64,000 bases of DNA from Subtercola endophyticus (lineage in GTDB: Bacteria; Actinomycetota; Actinomycetes; Actinomycetales; Microbacteriaceae): the NCBI RefSeq assembly GCF_021044565.1, contig NZ_CP087997.1:1674001-1738000 (forward strand), given 5' to 3'. Under the pieces are notes generated by a model. It worked only from the letters and a program-made list of their open reading frames with translations. It searched no databases and had not been told where the DNA came from. Below, one piece after another: positions 54,229 to 64,000 of this stretch; the first letter of the stretch is position 1; each line of letters starts with the position of its first letter. The position numbers and the translations under genes are program-made.

Positions 54229-54856
54229 CAGTTGTGCAGCCGCCGGTACTCCGGCCACGGCTCATCCGCGGGCTTGAGTGAAGCCCAGCCCCCGGCACGC
54301 GACGCGACAGCCGCGAGCGACGAGATGACCAGCGACGGATTCTGCAGCGCTCCCCCGAGCACTCCCGCCACGATGTCGTCGAGCGCCACCCAGCGAAGCT
54401 GCATGTCGGCCTCTTCGTCTTCACGATCGAACGGCTCGTCGGTCGGGCGCAACCCTCGAGCCAGGTAGATGCGAATCAGCTCGTTGTTGCCGCCAGGGGT
54501 GGTCGCGTAGTCGAGCAGCACGTTCCAGCTGTCGGCCTGCAGATCGACCTCTTCAGCGAGCTCGCGCTGCGCAGCGACAAGAAAGTCTTCGCCAGAAATG
54601 TCGAGCAGCCCCGCAGGAATCTCCCACTCGCGAGCGCGCACGGGGTGCCGGTACTGCTGAATGAGCAGCACCCGATCATCCTCGTCGATCGCCATCACCG
54701 CGACCGCGCCCGGATGATCGACGAACTCCCGCAGCGTGTCTTTGCCGTTGTAGTCGAACGTCTCGCTGCGAACATCCCAGATCTTGCCGGCGAAGACCTT
54801 CTCGCTGCGGCTGACGGTGAGGTCGACCGGCTCGTCGTGAAGCTCGTCAGGCACGA

Positions 54857-54860
<4 letters not shown>
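54228..54860 (-). CDS. NUDIX hydrolase, ADP-ribose pyrophosphatase type
   Basis: A 210-aa NUDIX protein. The box runs [20 protein letters not shown], then EVDL, with the REL-EE metal ligands intact and Asp replacing the usual Gly. The [20 protein letters not shown] strand and [14 protein letters not shown] are typical of ADP-ribose pyrophosphatases, which recycle or detoxify ADP-ribose. The GTG overlaps the pyrG stop by four bases and the next gene is xerD, the standard actinobacterial order. Confidence 0.93.
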
Positions 54861-56569
<1,709 letters not shown>

Positions 56570-56602
56570 GGAGTTCCACTCTAACAGTAGACAGCGGCCC
56601 GA

Positions 56603-58063
56603 CTACCGCTGCGACCCCGCCTGAGGGCGTTTCACATTGACGAGAATGAACGCGATGGGCGCGGCGACCAGAACCGTGATCGACGCGGCCAGGAACACCG
56701 TCGAATACCCGCTCACGAAACTCGGCAGCGGATTCGGCCCCGGATTGGCCACCACATACGCGGCCACAGCCGAGGTATAGATCGCCGTGAACACCGCTGT
56801 GCCGATCGATCCGCCAATCTGCTGCGTCGCCGTCACTGCTGCGCTGCCGACCCCGGAATCGCGGGGCTCGATGCCCGAGAGCGCCACGTTCTGCATCGGC
56901 ACGAACACCAGCGCAAGACCGAACCCGAGCAAGATCTGGCCCGGCAGAATCTGCACGAAGTAATTGTCTTCGACTGTCAGGTGGCTCAGCCAGAACAGAC
57001 CCGCCGCCGCCACGATGGGCCCCGCGGTCATCAGGATGCGCGGGCCCACCTTCGGCAGGATGCGCGACACGATCGTCGCCCCCACGACGATGGTCGCCGT
57101 CATCGGCAGCGACGCCAGCCCGGAATGCAGCGGAGTGAACTTGAGCACGATCTGAAAGTAGAGCGTCAGGTACAGCAGACCGCCCAGCAGGGCGGCACCG
57201 ACCAGCAGCGAGGTGATGTACGCGCCGCCGCGCACCCGGTTCGCCACGACGCGCAGCGGAAGCAGCGGATTACCGACACGACTCTCGACGAAAACGAAGA
57301 AAACCAGCAGCGCCACCCCGAGCGCCAGAAAGCCGATCGTATCGACGCGACCCCAGCCGAGGCTGGCTCGCGAGAAACCATAGACCACCGAGGCGAGCCC
57401 GAGCGTCACGAGCACCGCACCGGGAATGTCGTACCGCGTGTCTCCGTCGGCCTTGCTCTCTCGCAACACCGGAATCGCCATACCGATGGCGACGATCGCA
57501 ATCGGAACGTTCACGAGCAGGCACCAGTGCCAACTGAAGTATTCGGTGAGCACGCCACCCAGCACGAGCCCGATCGCCGCGCCGCCACCGGCGATCGTTC
57601 CGTACACCGCGAAGGCCTTGGCCCGGTCGGGCCCTTTCGGAAAAGTCACGTTGAGCATCGCGAGTGCCGCCGGAGCAAGCAAGGCGGCGAACGCGCCCTG
57701 GGCCCCGCGGGCGATCAGCAGCTGCCCTCCCGTCGTAGCGAAACCACCGACGGCCGATGCGATGGCGAAGCCCGCCATTCCCACGATGAACGAGCGCTTT
57801 CGTCCCCAATAGTCCGCGATACGGCCACCGAGCAGCAGCAGTGAGCCGAACATCAGCGCGTAGAGCGTGACGACCCAGCTTCGATCTGAGTCGGTCATGC
57901 CGAGCGCCGCCTGCGCATCCGGCAACGCGACGTTCACAATCGTGCCATCGAGCACGACCGTGAGCTGAGCCAGCGCGATGATCGTCAGCGCGAGCCACTT
58001 GCTGCGCATCGGCTTCGAGCCCGCGGCATCGGAACGTGTTGCTGGTAGTGCCGACTCAGACAT
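56603..58063 (-). CDS. MFS drug-resistance transporter, DHA2 (14-TM) family
   Basis: A 486-aa inner-membrane proton antiporter. LTVVLDGTIVNVALPDAQAA is the family D1 motif, WVVTLYALMFGSLLLLGGRI and ADYWGRKRSF motif A, and GGAAIGLVLGGVLTEYFSWH motif C (antiporter). About 14 helices. It sits alone between recN and pyrG, preceded by a copy of the GC-rich repeat, so it looks like a later insertion into the core gene order. Substrate (drug, toxin) unknown. Confidence 0.92.
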   Translation of the reverse strand: MSESALPATRSDAAGSKPMRSKWLALTIIALAQLTVVLDGTIVNVALPDAQAALGMTDSDRSWVVTLYALMFGSLLLLGGRIADYWGRKRSFIVGMAGFAIASAVGGFATTGGQLLIARGAQGAFAALLAPAALAMLNVTFPKGPDRAKAFAVYGTIAGGGAAIGLVLGGVLTEYFSWHWCLLVNVPIAIVAIGMAIPVLRESKADGDTRYDIPGAVLVTLGLASVVYGFSRASLGWGRVDTIGFLALGVALLVFFVFVESRVGNPLLPLRVVANRVRGGAYITSLLVGAALLGGLLYLTLYFQIVLKFTPLHSGLASLPMTATIVVGATIVSRILPKVGPRILMTAGPIVAAAGLFWLSHLTVEDNYFVQILPGQILLGFGLALVFVPMQNVALSGIEPRDSGVGSAAVTATQQIGGSIGTAVFTAIYTSAVAAYVVANPGPNPLPSFVSGYSTVFLAASITVLVAAPIAFILVNVKRPQAGSQR

Positions 58064-58080
58064 AACGTGACTCCTTCAAT

Positions 58081-58196
58081 CGGTGCGCCGCCGCCCACGC
58101 GGCGCACAGTGCGAATCCGGGTTCTGCTCGAGTTCTGGCCGCTCCTGACTCGGAACGCGCCGAGCGCGGTCGGCACGTTCCGTCGACCTCGCTCGA
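58081..58196 (+). repeat. GC-rich dispersed repeat, copy 5
   Basis: GGTGCGCCGCCGCCCACGCG, GGCGCACAGTGCGA, CTGGCCGCT and GGAACGCGCCGAGCGCGG followed by TCGGCACGTTC: the same order of blocks as copies 1-4, more diverged. It lies between the MFS gene and recN. Confidence 0.75.
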
Positions 58197-58209
58197 GTAT
58201 TTTCTTACG

Positions 58210-60054
58210 CTAGCGTGAATCGGCGGCAAGTTGCAGCAGTTCTCGCGCGTGTGCCAGCCCGCTCTCCGAATCGGGTAGGCCCGAGAGCAAGCGCGCCATC
58301 TCGGCTACGCGCGTCTCGCCACGAAGCTGCTGCACGCTGCTCTGGGTGACCGAGCCATCGGAATCCTTCACCACCGACAGGTGATTCGTTGCGAACGCCG
58401 CCACCTGCGCCAGGTGCGTCACAACGATCACCTGCGCATCTTCGGCCAGCCGGGCCAGCCTGCGACCGATCTCGATGGCCGACGCGCCGCCCACCCCGGC
58501 GTCGACCTCGTCGAACACGAAGGTCGGAACCGGGTCGCTGGCGGCCAGTACCACTTCGATGGCGAGCATGATTCGCGACAGTTCACCACCGGATGCCCCG
58601 CGCCCGAGTGGCCTCGCCTCGGCCCCCTCGTGCGCGGCCAGCAAGAACTGAACCGTGTCGTGACCATAAGCGGTGAGTTCCTCGCCGGCGGACACGTCGA
58701 CGAGCAGCTGCGAGCCACCCATCGCCAGCGCGGCGAGCTCGGTCGAAACGAGACCCGAGAGACGCGCCGCCGCATCGGAGCGCGCCACCGTCAGATCGGC
58801 GGCCAGAGCATCCACGATGCCCGCTCGCTCGGCCAGCGAATCGGCGAGCTCTTCAATGCGATCGGAGTCGCTGTCGAGCTCGAGCAATCGCGGGTCGGCG
58901 GTCGCGAAATACTCGATCACGTCGTCGAGGCTCGGCCCGTACTTGCGCGCGAGCACCGAGAGCTCGGCCCGTCGCTCTTGCACGTCGTCGAGCTCCGCGC
59001 CCCCGTCGGTGTCGAGTTCGGCGAGGTAGCTCGAGAGCTGAGACGAGATCTCGGCGACGAGAAACGACGCGCTCGTCAGCGACTCCACGATCGGCTCGAG
59101 TGCCGAATCGTGCGACTGCACCCGCTCGAGCTGGCGCAGCGCGCCGTCGATCAGGCTCACAACATCGGGCCGGCCGTCGAGTTCTTCGCTCGACACCGCC
59201 TCGCGCGCGGCCGCAGCAGCCACCCGCAGATCTTCGAGGTTCGTCAGGCGATTCGCCCGCTCCGCCAGAGCAACGTCTTCACCCGGTTGCGGCCCCAGCA
59301 CCTCGATCTCCCCTACGGCAACCCGCAGGGCCTCCGCCTCACGAAGGCGCTCATCACGCTGGGACACCAACGTGTCGAGTTCGGTCTGCAGCGCACGCCA
59401 GGTTCGGTACGCCTCGCTGAACTCGCCGAAGAGCTCAGCGAACTCGGGCCCCGCGAACCGGTCGAGCGCTTCACGCTGGGCAGTGGATGATCGAAGCCTC
59501 AGCTGGTCGGACTGCCCGTGTACCACCACCAGCCTCTCGCCCAACTCGCTCAGCACACCCACAGGCGCGCTTCGGCCGCCCACGATGGCCCGACTGCGGC
59601 CCTCGCCCGACACCGAGCGCGAGAGGATCAGCTCCCCCAGCCCCCCACCGTCGCCCGCGCCGAACCGGCCATCGGCCGCGGCGGCCGTATCGTCGCCCGC
59701 CCGCAGCTCGCCACCATCCGGCACCTCGTCGATGTCGCCACCGGCATCACGTACTCGCTCGGCCACCGCCGACTGCAGCGGCACCCGCCAACGCCCTTCG
59801 ACCCAGCTCTGCGTTGAGCCGACCCGCACCTGTCCGGCCACCGCCCGCTCGCCGGTGAGCAGTCCGAGCGCCTGCACCACCATCGTCTTTCCGGCACCGG
59901 TCTCGCCGGTCACCGCCGTGAACCCGGCGCCGAGCGGCAGCACAGCTTCGGCGATCACTCCGAGGTCACGAATGGTGATCTCGTCGATCACGCCGCGCAA
60001 CACACGAGCCGGTCGCGTCGAGAGCGCCTGAGCAGTGGAATTCGCCTTAACCAT
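58210..60054 (-). CDS. recN: DNA repair protein RecN
   Basis: A 614-aa SMC-like ATPase used in double-strand-break repair. FTAVTGETGAGKTMVVQALG is Walker A, RGASGGELSRIMLAIEVVLA the ABC signature and TFVFDEVDAGVGGASAIEIG Walker B; between them is a coiled-coil middle region (about residues 190-420). An Ala/Gly/Asp insert near 90-120 is unusual. The ATG at 60054 overlaps the nadK stop; the conserved start is about 25 residues later, so GTG there is possible. Confidence 0.94.
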   Translation of the reverse strand: MVKANSTAQALSTRPARVLRGVIDEITIRDLGVIAEAVLPLGAGFTAVTGETGAGKTMVVQALGLLTGERAVAGQVRVGSTQSWVEGRWRVPLQSAVAERVRDAGGDIDEVPDGGELRAGDDTAAAADGRFGAGDGGGLGELILSRSVSGEGRSRAIVGGRSAPVGVLSELGERLVVVHGQSDQLRLRSSTAQREALDRFAGPEFAELFGEFSEAYRTWRALQTELDTLVSQRDERLREAEALRVAVGEIEVLGPQPGEDVALAERANRLTNLEDLRVAAAAAREAVSSEELDGRPDVVSLIDGALRQLERVQSHDSALEPIVESLTSASFLVAEISSQLSSYLAELDTDGGAELDDVQERRAELSVLARKYGPSLDDVIEYFATADPRLLELDSDSDRIEELADSLAERAGIVDALAADLTVARSDAAARLSGLVSTELAALAMGGSQLLVDVSAGEELTAYGHDTVQFLLAAHEGAEARPLGRGASGGELSRIMLAIEVVLAASDPVPTFVFDEVDAGVGGASAIEIGRRLARLAEDAQVIVVTHLAQVAAFATNHLSVVKDSDGSVTQSSVQQLRGETRVAEMARLLSGLPDSESGLAHARELLQLAADSR

Positions 60055-61006
60055 CGATTCCTCGCGGTGCAGCTCCACTCGCAGAAGCAGAACGCTCCGC
60101 TTTGACCGGCCCCCGCCAGCCGTCGACAGGCAGCGAGAACTTACGCACCAACCGGTCGGAGAACGGCCCGTGTGTGAGCCTGGCCAACCGCACCGGCACC
60201 GCCGACTTTCGAGCCTCGGCGCGCGCGCCCTGCGGCAGGTCGAACCCGCGACGCCCGTCGCACCACAGCACACCCTCACCGGGGGTGCGCTCGAGCAACT
60301 CGACGGCCAGAACCGATTCCGGCCCGATCACGAGCGCCCGCGAAAACAGCGCGTGCGGGCTCAGCGGAACGAAAAGCAGAGCGTCGAGACTCGGCCACAC
60401 GATCGGGCCACCAGCGCTGAACGAATAGGCCGTCGACCCGGTCGGCGTCGCCATCACGACGCCGTCGCAGCCGAAGCTCGAGAGCGGTCGGCCGTCGACC
60501 TCGATGACCACCTCGATCATGCGTTCGCGGCTCGCCTTCTCGACGGTCGCCTCGTTCAGCGCCCAGCCTTCGTACACGGTTTCGTCGCCGACGGTCACGA
60601 CGATGTCGAGCGTCATGCGCTCTTCGACGGTGTAGTCGCCACTCAAAACGCGCTCCACCGAATCGCCGAGGTCTTCGCGCTCACTCTCGGCCAAGAACCC
60701 GACGTGCCCGAGGTTCACGCCGAGCAGGGGCACCGAGCATCCGCGCACCACCTCGGCCGCCCGCAGAATCGTGCCGTCACCCCCGAGCACGATCACCAGC
60801 TCGAGATCGCCCAGGTCGACGCCGTCGCCGAGCACCCCCACGATCGACGGATCGGTCAGCTGATCGGCGATGTCGGCCAGATCACGCGGATCGAGCACCG
60901 GCGTCACCCCCGACGCGGCGAGCTGATCGCACACCTGCATGGCCGCCTCGACCGAGTCTCGTCGCCCCGTGTGCAGCACAACGAGAAAATAACGGGCTGG
61001 TGTCAC
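60047..61006 (-). CDS. nadK: NAD kinase
   Basis: A 319-aa enzyme making NADP from NAD. VIVLGGDGTILRAAEVVRGC holds the GGDGT motif, LGVNLGHVGFLAE and CDGVVMATPTGSTAYSFSAG the conserved nucleotide-binding and catalytic segments. The GTG at 61006 overlaps the tlyA stop (GTGA) and has an AGGAG site ten bases before, so it is preferred over the ATG at 61048. Confidence 0.95.
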   Translation of the reverse strand: MTPARYFLVVLHTGRRDSVEAAMQVCDQLAASGVTPVLDPRDLADIADQLTDPSIVGVLGDGVDLGDLELVIVLGGDGTILRAAEVVRGCSVPLLGVNLGHVGFLAESEREDLGDSVERVLSGDYTVEERMTLDIVVTVGDETVYEGWALNEATVEKASRERMIEVVIEVDGRPLSSFGCDGVVMATPTGSTAYSFSAGGPIVWPSLDALLFVPLSPHALFSRALVIGPESVLAVELLERTPGEGVLWCDGRRGFDLPQGARAEARKSAVPVRLARLTHGPFSDRLVRKFSLPVDGWRGPVKAERSASASGAAPRGIDG

Positions 61007-61821
61007 GGCGATTGTGCTCCTGAAACTCGGTAAACGCGGTCTCTCCATTCTGTCGGATTGCTGCCCGCGCTGGCACTGAGCCAGACCAGATACTCGTGAT
61101 TCCCAGCGTTACCGACAATTGGGGAGAAAATCAGGCCGGCCGTGCCGAGCCCCAGGTCGAATGCCGCCCACAGCACCGTCGAAATGGCTTCGGCACGCAG
61201 CCCCGCGTTACGCACGACCCCCTCACGGATGCCCGCCCTGCCCACTTCGAACTGCGGCTTGATCAGCAGCACGAAGTCCGCCTCTGGCGTCGCCACCGAC
61301 ACGAGAGCCGGCAGCACCGTCGTCAGGGAGATGAACGAAAGGTCACCGACCACGAGGTCGGGCACTTCGCTGATTCCCGAGGCCTCGGCCAGCGAGGCGG
61401 GGGTGGCGAAGCGCAGGTTGAAACCCTCGACCACGCTGACCCGGGCATCCGTTTTCAGTACCGGCGAAAGCTGGCCGTGGCCGACGTCGGCCGCAATGAC
61501 GTGCGCGGCGCCGCGCTCCAGCAACACCTGGGTGAACCCTCCCGTGGAGGCACCGGCGTCGAGTGCCAAGCGTCCGGCGACATCGATCGCGGTGAATTCG
61601 TCGAGTGCTGCTACAAGCTTGCCCGCACCGCGGCTGACGTAGTGGTCTTCGCCCTCGACATGCAGAACCTGACCTTCGTGCACCCGGGCCGACGGCTTCA
61701 CCGTGACGACCCCGTCGATGCTCACGAATCCGTCGGCGATCAGTTGTGCCGCATGATTGCGAGAACGCGCGAGACCGCTGGAGGCCAGCGCAGAGTCGAG
61801 CCGCGACTCCTGCTCAGCCAC
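61003..61821 (-). CDS. tlyA: TlyA-family rRNA 2'-O-methyltransferase
   Basis: A 272-aa protein with an N-terminal S4 domain (RLDSALASSGLARSRNHAAQ) and an FtsJ-like methyltransferase domain (LALDAGASTGGFTQVLLERG SAM loop; PDLVVGDLSFISLTTVLP). In mycobacteria TlyA methylates 16S C1409 and 23S C1920 and sensitises to capreomycin. The GTG at 61821 overlaps the preceding small ORF by eight bases; the ORF extends 50 codons upstream without homology. Confidence 0.94.
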   Translation of the reverse strand: MAEQESRLDSALASSGLARSRNHAAQLIADGFVSIDGVVTVKPSARVHEGQVLHVEGEDHYVSRGAGKLVAALDEFTAIDVAGRLALDAGASTGGFTQVLLERGAAHVIAADVGHGQLSPVLKTDARVSVVEGFNLRFATPASLAEASGISEVPDLVVGDLSFISLTTVLPALVSVATPEADFVLLIKPQFEVGRAGIREGVVRNAGLRAEAISTVLWAAFDLGLGTAGLIFSPIVGNAGNHEYLVWLSASAGSNPTEWRDRVYRVSGAQSP

Positions 61822-61975
61822 GAGCGACGGCCGCGTCAGACCCCTCGAGTCGCGTACGGAGTTCGTCGTGAATCTGAACGTACGCCGTGGCACGGGCGTC
61901 GAGTGGTTGCTCTTCGATGACGCGCAGCCGCGACAACAGCTCGTCGCCACCGGATTCTTGCGCCTCGTCACTCAC
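61814..61975 (-). CDS. Small acidic protein between tlyA and the HAD gene
   Basis: A 53-aa ORF starting GTG AGT GAC: SDEAQESGGDELLSRLRVIE, then EQPLDARATAYVQIHDELRT. It is predicted to be helical (leucine and charged residues alternate). It begins 22 bp after the HAD stop and overlaps the tlyA start by eight bases, filling the gap exactly. A short ORF in this place is common in related actinobacteria; function unknown. Confidence 0.6.
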   Translation of the reverse strand: MSDEAQESGGDELLSRLRVIEEQPLDARATAYVQIHDELRTRLEGSDAAVARG

Positions 61976-61996
61976 CCATCAAGGCTACCGTGCAGC

Positions 61997-63019
61997 TCAG
62001 CTGTAGAGCTCCGGCGCCACGTTCAGACCGTAAATGGGCTGACCGGATGCCCAGATGAGTGCACTGCCCGCCCGAACCCGATTCACCGCGGTGTCGCCTG
62101 CTTTCACAAGCTCGACGGTTGTTCCTCGCAACCGCACGACCGTCGAACCCACGGTCGCGACGGTGTTCTCGTGCGACAGAACGGCCTCAGGATACGGCTC
62201 GAAAAGACCGCGCAGGTCTTGCAGAATGAAGGTCGGCCGAGAGTCTTTATCAGCCGCGAGCAACTGCTTAGCACCGTCGATGCCCGTGAGCACGTGCACC
62301 GAGGGGATGCCCGCCCGGTTGGCCCCGATGATGTCTGTATCGAGGCGATCGCCGATGAACAGCGGAGTCTTCGCCGCAAACCGGTCGACGGCCGCGTCGA
62401 AGATCGCCTTCTCGGGTTTGCCGCCTACCACCGGCAGCGTTCCCACCGCGGTATGCACTGCCGAGACCAGGGTTCCGTTGCCCGGAGCGACGCCTCCCTC
62501 GACCGGAATCGTCCAGTCGGTGTTCGTCGCGACCCACGGAATGCCGCGGTGCAGCGCGAAGCTGGCCTGGGCCAAGTCGCGCCACGACACGTCGGGCGAA
62601 AACCCCTGAATGACCGCCGCCGGCTGATCGGCCGACTGGCGTGTGACGGTGAATCCGCCCTTTTCGACCTCGCTGGTGAGGCCTTCGCCTCCGACCACCA
62701 AGATCAGTGATCCGGCCGGAACCAGCCCGGCGAGCAGCTTCACGGCAGCCTGCGGACTCGTAACCACGTCATGGGGAACGACGTGCAAGCCGAAACTCGC
62801 CAGATGATCGGAGACCTGCACGTCGGTACGCGAGGCGTTGTTTGTGATGTAGCCGACCCGAACACCTTCACCCGATGCGCGGTTGAGCGCGTCGACAGCA
62901 AACTCGATCGGGTTGGCACCGGCATACACGACCCCATCGAGGTCGGCCAGAATCACATCGACGCCATCAAGCGGGGTCACGGATGCTCCACTACTCTTTC
63001 GGGGCTTGAACAGACTCAC
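61997..63019 (-). CDS. HAD-superfamily subfamily IIA hydrolase (NagD-like)
   Basis: A 340-aa phosphatase. VDVILADLDGVVYAGANPIE is motif I (DxDGVxY), GYITNNASRTDVQV motif II, KPEKAIFDAA motif III and LFIGDRLDTDIIGANRAGIP motif IV. The NagD-type cap lies between motifs II and III. Substrates are sugar or nucleotide phosphates in the family; here unproven. The start overlaps the end of the tetratricopeptide-like gene by 29 bases. A roughly 70-aa tail after motif IV is unusual. Confidence 0.9.
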   Translation of the reverse strand: MSLFKPRKSSGASVTPLDGVDVILADLDGVVYAGANPIEFAVDALNRASGEGVRVGYITNNASRTDVQVSDHLASFGLHVVPHDVVTSPQAAVKLLAGLVPAGSLILVVGGEGLTSEVEKGGFTVTRQSADQPAAVIQGFSPDVSWRDLAQASFALHRGIPWVATNTDWTIPVEGGVAPGNGTLVSAVHTAVGTLPVVGGKPEKAIFDAAVDRFAAKTPLFIGDRLDTDIIGANRAGIPSVHVLTGIDGAKQLLAADKDSRPTFILQDLRGLFEPYPEAVLSHENTVATVGSTVVRLRGTTVELVKAGDTAVNRVRAGSALIWASGQPIYGLNVAPELYS

Positions 63020-64000
63020 CGGACTCCTCGTCGCTCTCGACCTCTTCTTCGAACATCTCGACCTCTTCTTCGAACACCTCGATCAGGTCATCGTCGGCTA
63101 CCGACGCATCGAGTGCCGCTTCCGCCCGTTCTGCGTGGGCGCGCCAGGTGGCTGCATCGGCGGAACGGTTCATGTCGTCGAGAACCTCGGCATACGCCCA
63201 GAACAGGTCGGGGCTGTAGCTGTACGCGCGAGACGCGTCGAGCTGCGGAATCTCGAGCTCGGCCAGCGCCAGGTCGGGCTGTTCCAAGTCGAGTCTGGCG
63301 CCGGACATGGCGATAGCCACCGCTACTTGCGACGCCGGCGACAGCGAGTCCCGGGGAACAGAGCGCCCCAGTTCCAGCGCGCGGTCGGGCCGGCCGAGCC
63401 CGCGTTCACTGTCGACCATCAAAGCCAACTGCTCGTTCGAACCCGAAATGCGTCGGTACGTGCGCAGCTCACGAATGGCCAGGGCATAGTCACCGGTCGC
63501 ATAAGCCGTAATAGCGAGCGTCTCACGCACCATGCCGATGCGTCCCGCTCGACGTGACGCAGAGATAGCGTGCCGATGAGCGAGCTGCGGATCTTCGTCG
63601 ATGAGCCGAGCGACCATAACCAGGTGTTTCGCCACGCCCTCGGCGTTCTCTTTCGACAGCGTCTTCAACTCGTTGTAGGCGACTCGGTCGAGTTCCTTCA
63701 CCGAAACGTCGTCGGGAATCTCAGGGTCGTCGTGATGGGGGCGAACGGCGCGCAGCTCTCGAGCGCGCAGTGCTTCGGGTGTGGGCGCCTCATCACGGCG
63801 ACCGCCACGCTGCTGATCTCGCGCACCCGGGGCCGCGCTGCGCGCCGGCTTGCCGTCGCTCGTCCAGAGCTTGCGTTCGTTGCCACCCGCTTGTCGGGGT
63901 TTGGATGCCCGGGGGTGCGCCGATGCGGAACGTGCACCATCGGAGCGAGGGCCGTCTTCGCGCCGCCCGGGCCGCTTCTCGCGGTCTGTCGAATCGCTCA
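62991..64000 (-). CDS. TPR-like helical protein (first base of start codon outside window)
   Basis: The minus-strand frame is open to the window edge. Read from there it starts (N)TG AGC GAT TCG, so only one base of the start codon seems missing and the protein is about 336 aa. Residues 1-90 are basic and disordered (REKRPGRREDGPRSDGARSA); the middle (VKELDRVAYNELKTLSKENA, then RTYRRISGSNEQLALMVDSE) is a helical repeat array resembling tetratricopeptide repeats; the last 35 residues are very acidic (Glu-rich). A conserved neighbour of the HAD/tlyA/nadK/recN group in actinobacteria; role unknown. Confidence 0.75.
   Translation of the reverse strand, partial: SDSTDREKRPGRREDGPRSDGARSASAHPRASKPRQAGGNERKLWTSDGKPARSAAPGARDQQRGGRRDEAPTPEALRARELRAVRPHHDDPEIPDDVSVKELDRVAYNELKTLSKENAEGVAKHLVMVARLIDEDPQLAHRHAISASRRAGRIGMVRETLAITAYATGDYALAIRELRTYRRISGSNEQLALMVDSERGLGRPDRALELGRSVPRDSLSPASQVAVAIAMSGARLDLEQPDLALAELEIPQLDASRAYSYSPDLFWAYAEVLDDMNRSADAATWRAHAERAEAALDASVADDDLIEVFEEEVEMFEEEVESDEESGESVQAPKE

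Overview
The window is high-GC actinobacterial DNA. The housekeeping gene order on the right (der-cmk-tyrA-rluB-scpB-scpA-parA, then xerD-nudix-pyrG, then recN-nadK-tlyA) and several protein styles (a Tat-type leader of the AAAWSVPV kind, LysE/LysG, a 480-aa ArgG) point to the family Microbacteriaceae. No rRNA, CRISPR array, transposase or phage gene was seen. The only RNA gene is a tRNA-Pro(GGG).

0-19.8 kb is an accessory, metabolically flavoured region. It starts with the tail of a TetR gene coupled to a bicovalent-type FAD oxidoreductase. A LysR-centred divergon follows: an ABC importer of the NMT1/THI5 type on one arm, and an adenosine-deaminase-like amidohydrolase plus an NtaA/DszA-type FMN monooxygenase on the other. 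Both arms carry the same 17-nt upstream motif, so this looks like one uptake-and-degradation pathway for an unknown, probably N-heterocyclic, compound. Next come an epoxide hydrolase and TetR pair with two matching operators, a patch of decayed genes (DUF4190 remnant, GNAT pseudogene, small membrane ORFs), MazG, a TetR/SDR pair, a GyrI-like protein, a serine-hydrolase homologue lacking its catalytic serine and tyrosine, and a divergent ribosomal protein S15.

18.7-28 kb is a compact sugar operon: LacI regulator, perfect palindromic operator, ABC importer (binding protein plus two permeases), GH42 beta-galactosidase and GH31 alpha-xylosidase. The enzyme pair fits xyloglucan-oligosaccharide use. 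The operon abuts truncated AraC and VOC genes. Then follow a DUF1801 protein, the tRNA with its terminator, a DUF2252 protein and a MOSC protein.

31.5-41.9 kb is the most unusual part: a four-gene minus-strand operon coding for a 4-TM protein, a secreted/TM von Willebrand A protein with an intact MIDAS, a 1137-aa tubulin/FtsZ-like GTPase homologue, and a 1155-aa two-TM protein with a Gly-rich linker and C-terminal zinc ribbon. This is a candidate membrane-associated tubulin system of unknown function.

42-64 kb holds lysE/lysG and then densely overlapping core operons on the minus strand (GTPase Der, chromosome segregation, RNA modification, tyrosine, CTP and NAD metabolism, DNA repair), with argG on the plus strand. 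A 921-bp gene-free stretch between argG and xerD is packed with GC-rich dispersed repeats and long hairpins. A 48-bp palindromic element of fixed 15-18-15 structure occurs three times in the window, twice inside the lysG reading frame.
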